DNA of 40,599 nucleotides, from assembly GCA_016210585.1 (NCBI GenBank), contig JACQTX010000079.1:1-40599 (forward strand). Direction: 5' to 3'. The notes beneath the pieces are model-generated. The model saw nothing but the letters and a program-made list of their open reading frames with translations, did no database searches and was not told the DNA's origin. Numbering within the stretch: the first letter of the stretch is position 1; the number at the start of each line of letters is the position of its first letter. The translations under genes were made by a program, and so were the position numbers. Origin of the DNA: Chloroflexota bacterium (GTDB lineage: Bacteria > Chloroflexota > Dehalococcoidia > Dehalococcoidales > JAFGLR01). Shown here piece by piece: positions 8,523 through 16,304 of this stretch.

Positions 8523-11507
8523 TCACTCCTCCCCTATCGGTAGCTCCACGATAAAGGTGGCCCCTTTGCCTGGCTCGCTCTCGGCGTAGATGCGCCCGCC
8601 GTGTGAGGTGACGATGCCGTGGCAGATGCTCAGGCCAAGCCCGGTGCCCTTGCCGATGCCCTTGGTGGTGAAAAAGGGGTCAAAGATATGCTCGAGATTT
8701 CCCGGTGCGATACCCGGGCCGTCATCGGCGAAATAGGCCCGGACAAAGCGGCGGTCCCTCTCCGTGGTGATGGTGAGGGTGCCACGGCCGTGGGCCTCTA
8801 TCATGAAATATTCCGCATTAATGACTATATTGAAAAAGACCTGCTGGACCTGGAAATCGTCAACCATTAGTGCGGGCAGGTCCAGGGACAGGTGGGTGAC
8901 TACGGTGATATTGCTCACCTTCTGCTCATAGGCCCGGATCTCCAGCACCTTCTCAATAATAGTGTTGATATTGGTCGGCTGCCGGGACGGGGCATGTTTG
9001 CGGGCAAAGGTCAGCAGGTTCTTCACCACCTGCGCCGCACGCTGGGCTTCCCTGGCGATGATTTCTATCTCCTGTCTGATATTGTCCGGGGCTTCCTTTT
9101 CCATTATAAGCTGGGAGAAGCCAATCACGCTGGTCAGCGGATTATTAAGCTCATGGGCCACGCCTGACGCCAGCTCACCAATGGAGGCCAGCCGGTCAGC
9201 AATCATGAGCTGCTCCTCGATGGCCTTCCGCTCACTGACGTCCTCAATCACGCCCACGAAGCCGATGGGCTTAAAGCTGCCGTCTCTCAGGACGCTGGCG
9301 CTAAGCTCCACAGGAAGCTGGCTGCTGTCTTTTCTTAAGATGGAGAGAGCAATTCGCCCGCTATACCCCCTTTCGAGAGTAGTCCTGACGCCGTTTTCGG
9401 CCACGGCGTGGTCTTTCTCCGCAATCAGGTTGAAGGCATTGCGGCCGATAAGCTCGCCCTTGTCGGTACCGCCATACATCCTGACCGTAGCGTCATTCAC
9501 CTCGGTGATGTTCATGGCCATGTCCGTTACGGCAATACCATCTGGCACACAGTCAAATATGAGTCGCAGCTTTTCCGCATAGTCCCGCAAGACTTTATCC
9601 GCTAGCTTTAGTTCTGTTACATCCATCAGGCTGGTCAGAGTAGCCCGCTCTCCCTCGTGCCGGATAGGGGCAAGCTTCTCCACAACCCATTTCACATCAC
9701 CATTCCGGGTGATTACACGGAAATCGTAGGGCGGGACGGATTCTCCCTTCAGCGCCCGTATGGCATTCTGCCGCTCCATCTCTCTGTCTTCCGGGTGAAT
9801 AAGGCTGGCCGCCGTCATGCCGATTACCTCCGCCTGGGTCCAGCCCAGGACGCGTGCCGCCAGGGGGTTGATATACTTGATAATGCCCTCCTGGATGATG
9901 AGGATGCCAATAGGCGAGCTGTCTGCCACCGTGCGGAAGATCTCATCGGCCCGGTGTCGCTCGGTGACATCCCGTGAGACGTGGACTACCTGGACCACCT
10001 TGCCCTGCTCATCCTTGACGGGGAAAGCAGCGACTTCAACATATACTGGCTCACTATGGCTGTTGTGATGCACGTGCCTGGTGATGGCAGGCTCCCCTTT
10101 AACAACGGCGTCAAGAAGAGGACAGACCTCGCCCATCCGGTCGCACGGCTCCGACCAGTGGTGTATCACTTCGTAGCACTTTTTGCCGATAACTTCCGTC
10201 TCCTTGACCTCGTGCTGCTTGAGGAAGGCGTGGTTAACACCGAGTATGCGGTAATCGCTGGTGTCAATCAGGGAGACAGCATCGTTGGTGGCGTTCAGCA
10301 CCGTAGCCTGGAACTCGTGGGCGCGTCGCACCGCTTCCTCGGCCTTTTTCCGCTCGGTAATATCCTTCACAATATGCACGGTGCCCAGCACCTGGCCCTT
10401 CTCATCAAAGATAGGTGACGTGGTGACATTTATGTGCATGCCGAAGCGCGGCTCAAAGGTCTCCAGGCTGGCTACCCTGCCGGTGCGTATTGTCTCCAGA
10501 TGGGGGCAATCACAAATAGGCCCGCTACGGCCGTGGATGACCTCCCAGCAGTTCCGGCCCACCAGCTCGGCTGGTCTCATGTGCAAAGCATCGGCCAGGG
10601 CCCTGTTCGCCCGCACAATCCGGCAGTCCCGGTCCTGCACGGAGACGAAATCGGTAATGGAGTCAAAGGTGGTGCGCCATTCCTGGGCGGCTTGCCTTAG
10701 CTGTTCCTCCATCCGCCGGCGCGCCGTGATATCCCTTATGGTAGCGAAGAAGATAGTCCTGCCTTCCGGGTCAGTGGTCTGGCGGGGTGTGACCAGGGCG
10801 GTGAACCTTTCCCCGCTTTTCTTCCGGAAGACCAGCTCATACTCGCCCTCGGCACCCCTGAATGTAGCCTCAAAAGCCTTGAAGGTCTCCGCCTGCGCTT
10901 CTTCCGCCCAGTATGAGAAGGGTGGTTTCTGCCCGAGCAACTCTTCCTGCGTGAACCCAGTCATGCGGCAAAGCTCGTCATTGACCATGACTTGCCTGCC
11001 CGTTTCATCAGCCACACAAACGCCCACATTGAGGCCCTTGAGCAGGCCGGCGGTGAAATCCTTCTCCCGCCCGATGGCGTCCTCGGCCTGCTTGTGCTCG
11101 GTTATGTCCATATAGTTACCCAGGGTAGCCCGCCGGCCCTGGTACTGGACGGAGGCCACATTCTCCATCACCCAGCGTGGCTTACCGCTCCTGGTCACTA
11201 TGCGGAACCCGTAGGCCTCGTGGAGATCCCCTTTGAGCATCTTCCTGGCGTTTTCCCGCACCATCGCCCGGTCTTCCGGGTGCACAATTTGCAGGGAGTC
11301 CATGCCCAGCAACTCTGCTTGGCTGTAGCCGGAGATCCTCTCAAAGGCGGGGCTGACCAGCGCAAACTTGCCATCCTGGGCAATATAGAGGGCAACGGGC
11401 AGGTTGGCGATGATAACGTGTAGCAGGTCCTGGGCACTCGCCGGAGTGGACTGGCCTGCCCCGTTCGCTGTGGCTGTCACCGGGAGCTCCTTGTTTTCGT
11501 CATTCAT
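8523..11507 (-). CDS. Six-PAS soluble hybrid-free sensor histidine kinase
   Basis: A cytosolic histidine kinase of 994 residues with no membrane segment. Six PAS domains lie in tandem, at about 30-145, 150-270, 275-395, 400-520, 525-640 and 650-765, most ending in a D[IV]TE/SxRK-type PAC junction. PAS3 and PAS4 share a cysteine pattern: NCWEVIH...CDCP and KCYEVIH...EVCP. The HisKA domain has the phospho-acceptor in GVAHELNNPLTS. The ATPase domain shows NIVINAE (N box), DDGPGI and GKGTGLGLSICHG. ATG 11507 has AAGG 8 nt upstream, better than the TTG at 11579. No receiver is fused; the two downstream response regulators are the likely targets. Ligands are unknown. Confidence 0.94.
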   Translation of the reverse strand: MNDENKELPVTATANGAGQSTPASAQDLLHVIIANLPVALYIAQDGKFALVSPAFERISGYSQAELLGMDSLQIVHPEDRAMVRENARKMLKGDLHEAYGFRIVTRSGKPRWVMENVASVQYQGRRATLGNYMDITEHKQAEDAIGREKDFTAGLLKGLNVGVCVADETGRQVMVNDELCRMTGFTQEELLGQKPPFSYWAEEAQAETFKAFEATFRGAEGEYELVFRKKSGERFTALVTPRQTTDPEGRTIFFATIRDITARRRMEEQLRQAAQEWRTTFDSITDFVSVQDRDCRIVRANRALADALHMRPAELVGRNCWEVIHGRSGPICDCPHLETIRTGRVASLETFEPRFGMHINVTTSPIFDEKGQVLGTVHIVKDITERKKAEEAVRRAHEFQATVLNATNDAVSLIDTSDYRILGVNHAFLKQHEVKETEVIGKKCYEVIHHWSEPCDRMGEVCPLLDAVVKGEPAITRHVHHNSHSEPVYVEVAAFPVKDEQGKVVQVVHVSRDVTERHRADEIFRTVADSSPIGILIIQEGIIKYINPLAARVLGWTQAEVIGMTAASLIHPEDREMERQNAIRALKGESVPPYDFRVITRNGDVKWVVEKLAPIRHEGERATLTSLMDVTELKLADKVLRDYAEKLRLIFDCVPDGIAVTDMAMNITEVNDATVRMYGGTDKGELIGRNAFNLIAEKDHAVAENGVRTTLERGYSGRIALSILRKDSSQLPVELSASVLRDGSFKPIGFVGVIEDVSERKAIEEQLMIADRLASIGELASGVAHELNNPLTSVIGFSQLIMEKEAPDNIRQEIEIIAREAQRAAQVVKNLLTFARKHAPSRQPTNINTIIEKVLEIRAYEQKVSNITVVTHLSLDLPALMVDDFQVQQVFFNIVINAEYFMIEAHGRGTLTITTERDRRFVRAYFADDGPGIAPGNLEHIFDPFFTTKGIGKGTGLGLSICHGIVTSHGGRIYAESEPGKGATFIVELPIGEE

Positions 11508-11621
11508 TGGTAAGACCTTGCCAGCAAGCACTACGCCGGCACGTGCTTCTGTTATAGCACTGGCCTGATGTCTTGTCAAATGGCAGCCCGAAAGAGCGTT
11601 CCGCGAAACTCTGTTTTGGAT

Positions 11622-11716
11622 AGCGATTGACCCCTGTAGGGCAGGTTTCCCAACCTGCCCGCCACTTCAGGTCGGGTTAGGAAACCCGACCTACAGATTG
11701 AATCGCTAATTTCGGG
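11622..11716. repeat. Palindromic dispersed repeat (GGGCAGGTT hairpin family), copy 1
   Basis: It carries two hairpins, GGGCAGGTT/AACCTGCCC and GTCGGGTT/AACCCGAC, and is bounded by AGCGATT and AATCGCT arms. A very similar copy lies at 23032-23137, an inverted partial copy at 19187-19240, and related pieces at 28657-28710 and 40419-40487. It lies in the 364-bp gap before the CoA ligase; nothing else but a promoter is seen there. Confidence 0.8.
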
Positions 11717-11723
11717 TGACAAG

Positions 11724-11752
11724 TTGACGCCTGGGAAAGCGCAGGTGATAAT
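11724..11752 (+). promoter_or_regulatory. Promoter of the PaaK-type ligase
   Basis: TTGACG (11724-11729), a 17-bp spacer and GATAAT (11747-11752), ending just past the repeat at 11716. The leader of about 110 nt carries an AAGGAGG ribosome site near 11857. Confidence 0.6.
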
Positions 11753-11871
11753 ATGTCACAAGAAAAGATTTAAGATTTATGCAACAATCTGATTATTCTT
11801 GAATCATAAATCTAGCGATAGATGCTGGCCCGTGCCGCTTATCGGACTAACCGGGTAAGGAGGCAGCAGTC

Positions 11872-13233
11872 ATGGCAAAGAGATACTACAGACCGGAAAT
11901 CGAGACCCTGCCCCGTGAGGACTTCCTGGCTTACCAGTGGCAGATGCTGAAGGCGCAAGTCGAATATACCTATGCCCGGAGCGGCCTCTGCCGCCAGCAG
12001 TTTAAGGCGGCGGGGATTACTCCGGACGACATCAAGACCAGGGATGACTTCACTAACCGGGTGCCCTTCACGACCAAGAAGGACCTTATCATTGACCAGG
12101 AGCGGCAGCCGCCCTATGGCAGCCGCCTCTGCGTGCCGGAGGGCGAGATCCATCACACGTATCTGACCAGCGGGACCTCTGGCAAGGGGCTGGAGGTGCA
12201 CGCCATCACCGAGGCCGATTACCAGTTCCTCCTGACGGTGACAGCCACCATTTATACCTGGTCGGGGTGGCAGGCGGGTGAGAAGGTCATGCTGCCGCTG
12301 CCGCTGAACATGAACTCGGCGGCACCGACCCACCTGGGCGGCCTGGCGCGGCTGGGGTGTGATGTCTTCAACCTCGGCATGTCCGATACCCGGACCAAGC
12401 TGGAATACTTGAAGCGTTTCAAAATCACCGCCTTCTTTGCGACCACTGCTTACCTGGAGACCCTGACCAGCGAGGCGGAAGCCATGGGCCTTGACCCGGC
12501 GAAAGACTTCTCCGTGCGCCGCATACTGACGGGCATCCAGTCCTATCCCGTCTCCTTCATCCACCGGATGGCCCGGAAATGGAATGCCGAGATCTATGAC
12601 TACTATGGCACCACGCAGTGGGCGGATGGCGCCACTTGTGAAAAGGGCGCCGCTATCGGGGACGGGCGGGGCCATTACCATATGCTTGACCACGTGGCTT
12701 TTAATGAGGTGCTGAATCCGGACACGGGCCAGCCGGTGGCGCCCGGGGAGGTCGGTGAGCTGGTCACGACGCCCCTGAACCGCAAAGGCTCGCCCTACCT
12801 GCGCTTCCGGCTGGCGGACAAGGTGCGCCTTCTCCCCGCCGATACCTGTGACTGCGGCCGACCCTTCTCCATCGTGGAGGCGGGGACCGTCTCCCGCTAT
12901 GACGATATGATGAAAATCAAGGGCATCAATATCTGGCCGGACACCATAGACCACATCGTCTTCGCCAAAGACGAAGCATCCGAGTATAAGGGGCGACTCT
13001 ACATCGCCGCGGACGGCCGGGAGAAGGCGGAGATAAACCTGGAGTTCAAGCCGGGCGTGGCCGCTGCTGTCAAGCAGCGCCTGCTCGGCAAGATTGCTGC
13101 CGAGATACAGGATGCCACCGAAATCAACTTCATCCTCAAGGAAGCTACCGAGCCTTTGCCCCACTCCGTCTTCAAGGTGAGAAGGTGGACCGATGAGCGG
13201 GCCAAAGGCTTGGAGGGGAAAGGCGGAGCCTGA
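11872..13233 (+). CDS. PaaK-type acyl/aryl-CoA ligase
   Basis: An ANL-superfamily adenylate-forming ligase of 453 residues, patterned like phenylacetate-CoA ligase. The ATP P-loop is YLTSGTSGKG near residues 98-107. The A5-like motif YDYYGTTQWADG lies near 242-253 (YGxTE in most relatives). The hinge region is MMKIKGINIWP near 346-356. The C-terminal domain holds a candidate catalytic lysine in HSVFKVRRW near 433-441. It would make an acyl-AMP, then an acyl-CoA. The acid is unknown: aromatic acids are common in the family, but the active site cannot be read here. Strong AAGGAGG ribosome site; monocistronic. Confidence 0.88.
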   Translation: MAKRYYRPEIETLPREDFLAYQWQMLKAQVEYTYARSGLCRQQFKAAGITPDDIKTRDDFTNRVPFTTKKDLIIDQERQPPYGSRLCVPEGEIHHTYLTSGTSGKGLEVHAITEADYQFLLTVTATIYTWSGWQAGEKVMLPLPLNMNSAAPTHLGGLARLGCDVFNLGMSDTRTKLEYLKRFKITAFFATTAYLETLTSEAEAMGLDPAKDFSVRRILTGIQSYPVSFIHRMARKWNAEIYDYYGTTQWADGATCEKGAAIGDGRGHYHMLDHVAFNEVLNPDTGQPVAPGEVGELVTTPLNRKGSPYLRFRLADKVRLLPADTCDCGRPFSIVEAGTVSRYDDMMKIKGINIWPDTIDHIVFAKDEASEYKGRLYIAADGREKAEINLEFKPGVAAAVKQRLLGKIAAEIQDATEINFILKEATEPLPHSVFKVRRWTDERAKGLEGKGGA

Positions 13234-13270
13234 CGAGTGCTCCCAAGTCTGTTTGAGAAGCCTTTTGCCT

Positions 13271-13299
13271 TTGCGTAATCGGCTTTGTTAAGCTATACT
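13271..13299 (+). promoter_or_regulatory. Promoter of rel, placed for a leaderless start
   Basis: TTGCGT (13271-13276), a 17-bp spacer and TATACT (13294-13299, read with one-base tolerance). The in-frame GTG at 13306 follows after 6 nt, where transcription should begin. Confidence 0.55.
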
Positions 13300-13305
13300 T
13301 TAGGT

Positions 13306-15495
13306 GTGGTTCTAGCAGTTAGTGGTGCCATAACAATAGACCGGCTAAAGGAAAAGGCGCGGGAATACCTGCCGTCGGAGAAGATAGCCGTTATCGAGAG
13401 TGCCTATGCCTTTGCCGCTAAGGCGCATGACGGCCAGATGCGCAAATCGGGCGAGCCCTACATCGAGCATCCGCTGCAGACGGCACTCATCCTGCTCGAC
13501 CTCAAGCTTGACGCCAGCGCCATTGCCGCGGCCCTGCTACACGATGTTGTGGAGAACTGCGGAGTGGCCATCTCTCAGGTTGAGGCCACCTTCGGCCCCG
13601 AGATCAGCAAGCTGGTGGATGGCGCCACCCGTTTGGGGAAGCTCTCTTTGCACGCCAGCGCGGCCACCAGGGAGGCGCAGGCAGAGAACCTGCGCAAGAT
13701 GCTGGTGGCCATGGCGGAGGACCTGCGCGTGGTCTTCATCAAGCTGGCGGACCGCCTGCACAACATGCGCACCCTGGACTACCTGCCGCCGGAGAAACAG
13801 CACCACATCGCCCAGGAGACCGCCGAGATATACGCACCTCTGGCGCACCGCCTGGGCATATGGGATCTGAAGTGGCAGCTTGAAGACCTGGCCTTCCGCT
13901 ATTTGAAACCCGAGCGGTACCGCGAGATAGCCAGCCTCATCGCTTCCCGACGCGCTGAGCGGGAGAGCTTCATCAGCGAGGCCATCCAGGTCCTGAATGA
14001 GGAGCTTAAGAAGGCGGGCATCAAGGCTGAGGTATCCGGTCGCCCCAAGCATATCTACAGCATTCACCAGAAAATCGAGAAATACGCCGCCATGGGCAAG
14101 GACTTCAATGACATACATGACCTCCTCGCCCTGCGCATACTGGTCAATACCGTATCCGAGTGCTATACCGTTGTCGGCGTGGTGCACAGCCTGTGGCGCC
14201 CATTGCCGGACGAGTTTGACGACTTTATCGCCAACCCCAAACCTAACGGCTATCAGTCTTTGCACACGGCGGTTATGTGCCTGGGGACTACGCCTCTGGA
14301 GGTGCAAATCCGCACCTATGAGATGCACCGTATTGACGAATACGGGATCGCCGCCCACTGGCGCTACAAAGAGGGCGAGCGGAAAGACAAGCGCTTTGAG
14401 GAGCGCATCAGCTGGCTGCGCCAGCTCATAGAGTGGCACCGCGAGCTATCCGGCGCGGAGGAGTTCCTGGAGTCGGTCAAGACGGATGTCTTTATAGACC
14501 AGGTCTTTGTCTATACCCCGAGGGGTGAAATCAAAGACATGCCTAAAGGCTCCACACCCATAGACCTAGCCTACCGCGTTCATACGGAGCTGGGGCATAA
14601 CTGCATCGGGGCCAGGGTCAATGGCAAGCTGGTGCCGCTGAACTACCAGCTAAACAACGGGGACATTGTGGAAATCCTGACCACACGGAAGGCCAAGGGG
14701 CCAAGCCGGGACTGGCTTAGCCCGCACCTCGGCTACACCAGGACAAGCCATGCCCGCCAGAAGATACGGCAGTGGTTCAAGAAGCAGGAGCGCACCGAGA
14801 ATATCGAGCAGGGGCGGGTGCTGCTGGAAAAGGAGATGCGGCGCCTGGGGGTCAGGCTTAACGAGCGTGAGGCACTGGCCAGGCTCTTCAAATACGATAA
14901 TCTGGATGACTTCCTGGCTGCCATTGGCGAAGGCAGTATCTCGGTGCACCAGATAGCCTTGAAGCTGGCGGCACAACAGGAGCAGGCGAAACCGGCGGGA
15001 ACTGCCGCAGAAGCCGCCCCGGCAGCGCCGACGGTGTCCGGAATACAGGTGCTGGGCGTCGGCGACCTGTTCACGCGGCTGGCGCTGTGCTGTCACCCGG
15101 TAGCGGGTGATAAGATTATAGGTTACGTCACGCGCACGCGCGGGGTAACTATTCACCGTCAGGACTGCTATAATATCACTCATGAGGATGAGAAGGAGAG
15201 ACTAATCCCCGTAGGTTGGGGCCAGATTGACGCCCTCTATCCTGTGAATGTGAAGGTAGAAGCCTGGGACCGGGTGGGGCTGCTGCGGGACATCACTAAC
15301 ATGGTCGCTGAGGAGAGGGTGAATATCTCCGCCGTCAACCTGGAAAACCGTCCCGGCGGGGCGACTATTCTGTATTTCACCCTGGAGACAAAGGGACTGG
15401 CCCAGCTCAGCCGACTCCTCGTTAAGATAGAGGGGGTGCGAGGCGTGGCCAGCGTTACCAGGATAAGCAATGAAGGTAGAGTCCGAAAACACTAA
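13306..15495 (+). CDS. rel: RelA/SpoT-family (p)ppGpp enzyme
   Basis: A long RSH stringent-response enzyme of 729 residues, making and possibly degrading (p)ppGpp. The HD hydrolase domain includes IEHP and LLHDVVENC, then DRLHNMRTL. The synthetase domain includes GRPKHIYSI and NPKPNGYQSLHTAV. TGS follows (VFVYTPRGEIKDMPKGSTPIDLAY), then a zinc-finger/helical region with CCHPVAGDKIIGY, and a C-terminal ACT domain. Two oddities: the usual HDxxED hydrolase motif reads HDVVEN, and the synthetase motif reads EFDD, the acidic form found in synthetase-only RelA, not RxKD. The start is uncertain: TTG 13285 or GTG 13306, neither with a ribosome site. rpsT follows closely, suggesting one transcript. 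Confidence 0.93.
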   Translation: MVLAVSGAITIDRLKEKAREYLPSEKIAVIESAYAFAAKAHDGQMRKSGEPYIEHPLQTALILLDLKLDASAIAAALLHDVVENCGVAISQVEATFGPEISKLVDGATRLGKLSLHASAATREAQAENLRKMLVAMAEDLRVVFIKLADRLHNMRTLDYLPPEKQHHIAQETAEIYAPLAHRLGIWDLKWQLEDLAFRYLKPERYREIASLIASRRAERESFISEAIQVLNEELKKAGIKAEVSGRPKHIYSIHQKIEKYAAMGKDFNDIHDLLALRILVNTVSECYTVVGVVHSLWRPLPDEFDDFIANPKPNGYQSLHTAVMCLGTTPLEVQIRTYEMHRIDEYGIAAHWRYKEGERKDKRFEERISWLRQLIEWHRELSGAEEFLESVKTDVFIDQVFVYTPRGEIKDMPKGSTPIDLAYRVHTELGHNCIGARVNGKLVPLNYQLNNGDIVEILTTRKAKGPSRDWLSPHLGYTRTSHARQKIRQWFKKQERTENIEQGRVLLEKEMRRLGVRLNEREALARLFKYDNLDDFLAAIGEGSISVHQIALKLAAQQEQAKPAGTAAEAAPAAPTVSGIQVLGVGDLFTRLALCCHPVAGDKIIGYVTRTRGVTIHRQDCYNITHEDEKERLIPVGWGQIDALYPVNVKVEAWDRVGLLRDITNMVAEERVNISAVNLENRPGGATILYFTLETKGLAQLSRLLVKIEGVRGVASVTRISNEGRVRKH

Positions 15496-15506
15496 GGAGG
15501 TAAATC

Positions 15507-15821
15507 TTGCCAGTCACTAAATCTGCAGAGAGAGAGATGCGCGCTGCAGAGCGAAGGCAGCTGCGCAACAGACCCGTCCGCACTCTGGCCAAAACGAGGA
15601 TTGATAAGGTAGAGCAGTCTATCGCGGCGGGTGACCTGGAGAAAGCCCGTGCCGCGGTTACCGAGGCTGTCAGCGCTCTTGACAAGGCCGTGGAAAAGGG
15701 TGTGCTCCACCGCAATAATGCCGCCCGGCGCAAGGCGCGCCTGCTGAAGAAACTAAACGCGGCTGCGGCTGCCGCCAGTCAGAAGAGCGGAGAAGCAGCG
15801 ACGCCGGAAGAGAAGAAGTAA
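15507..15821 (+). CDS. rpsT: Ribosomal protein S20
   Basis: Binds 16S rRNA and helps early 30S assembly. The 104-residue protein is highly basic and helical, with KSAEREMRAAERRQLRNRPVR at the N-terminus interrupted only slightly from the usual pattern, and GVLHRNNAARRKARLLKKLN, the S20 signature, near 73-92. A low-complexity alanine run and a Gly/Glu-rich tail extend it past the usual 85-90 residues. The TTG start at 15507 is fixed by a full AAGGAGG 6 nt upstream. It begins 11 nt after rel, so the two are probably co-transcribed; linking ribosome supply to ppGpp synthesis this way is an inference. Confidence 0.96.
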   Translation: MPVTKSAEREMRAAERRQLRNRPVRTLAKTRIDKVEQSIAAGDLEKARAAVTEAVSALDKAVEKGVLHRNNAARRKARLLKKLNAAAAAASQKSGEAATPEEKK

Positions 15822-15833
15822 GGCGGCGTAACT

Positions 15834-15946
15834 TGTCATGGCGAGGAGCGTAGCAACGAAGCAATCTCATCCGAACTGTTCATACCAGCAGGTCAGGTGA
15901 TGAGATTGCTTGGCCTCCGCCTGCGGCGGATGGTATCGCAATGACA
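15834..15946. repeat. Palindromic dispersed repeat (GAAGCAATCTCA family), copy 1
   Basis: An imperfect palindrome: TGTCATGGCGAGG...GAAGCAATCTCA is mirrored by TGAGATTGCTT...CGCAATGACA. A related element lies at 39226-39367, and part of the pattern at about 22862-22925. It separates rpsT from the DUF503 gene. Confidence 0.75.
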
Positions 15947-15959
15947 TATTGAGGCACGG

Positions 15960-15987
15960 TTGTTATAACCGGTAACGCAAGTATGCA
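15960..15987 (+). promoter_or_regulatory. Possible promoter of the DUF503 gene
   Basis: TTGTTA (15960-15965), a 16-bp spacer and TATGCA (15982-15987). The ATG at 16000 lies 12 nt after the -10 box and lacks a ribosome site, so the mRNA leader would be only a few bases. Confidence 0.35.
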
Positions 15988-15999
15988 GACCGCTAAACC

Positions 16000-16290
16000 A
16001 TGAACATCGGTGTTTGCCGCATAAGGCTCCGTTTCCCCGAGAACTCATCCCTCAAGGGGAAACGGCAGGTATTGAAGTCCGTTATGGCCCAGGTCAGGAA
16101 TAAGTTCAACGTTTCTGTTGCCGAAGTTGACGATAATGACCTGTGGCAGGTGGCTACCGTTGGCATTAGCTGTGTCAGCAATGACACGCGCTTCGCCAAT
16201 GAGGTCATGAGCAAGGTAGTGGACTTCATTGTTGGCGGGCGGTTTGACCTGGAAGTGCTTGACCACGAGATTGAGATAATCCCTGTTTAG
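16000..16290 (+). CDS. DUF503 (YlxP-like) protein
   Basis: A small protein of 96 residues in the DUF503/YlxP family. It starts MNIGVCRIRLRFPENSSLKGKR, broken here as the classical N-terminal pattern with the conserved SLKxKR, and continues with VAEVDDNDLWQ (conserved D-LWQ) and a C-terminal strand ending EIEIIPV. Family members usually sit beside infB/rbfA, and an RNA-related or ribosome-related role is suspected but unproven. Here the partner is a DEAH helicase starting 14 nt downstream. No Shine-Dalgarno is seen before the ATG. Confidence 0.9.
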   Translation: MNIGVCRIRLRFPENSSLKGKRQVLKSVMAQVRNKFNVSVAEVDDNDLWQVATVGISCVSNDTRFANEVMSKVVDFIVGGRFDLEVLDHEIEIIPV

Positions 16291-16304
16291 CGAGGGTCAG
16301 CCAC

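Noticed and set aside
11839-13164. Antisense open frame of 441 codons opposite the CoA ligase
   Set aside because: A result of high GC in third positions of the real gene; no ribosome site, no recognisable domain.
13537-14439. Antisense open frame of 300 codons inside rel
   Set aside because: The plus strand encodes the conserved Rel hydrolase and synthetase domains; the antisense product has no family pattern.
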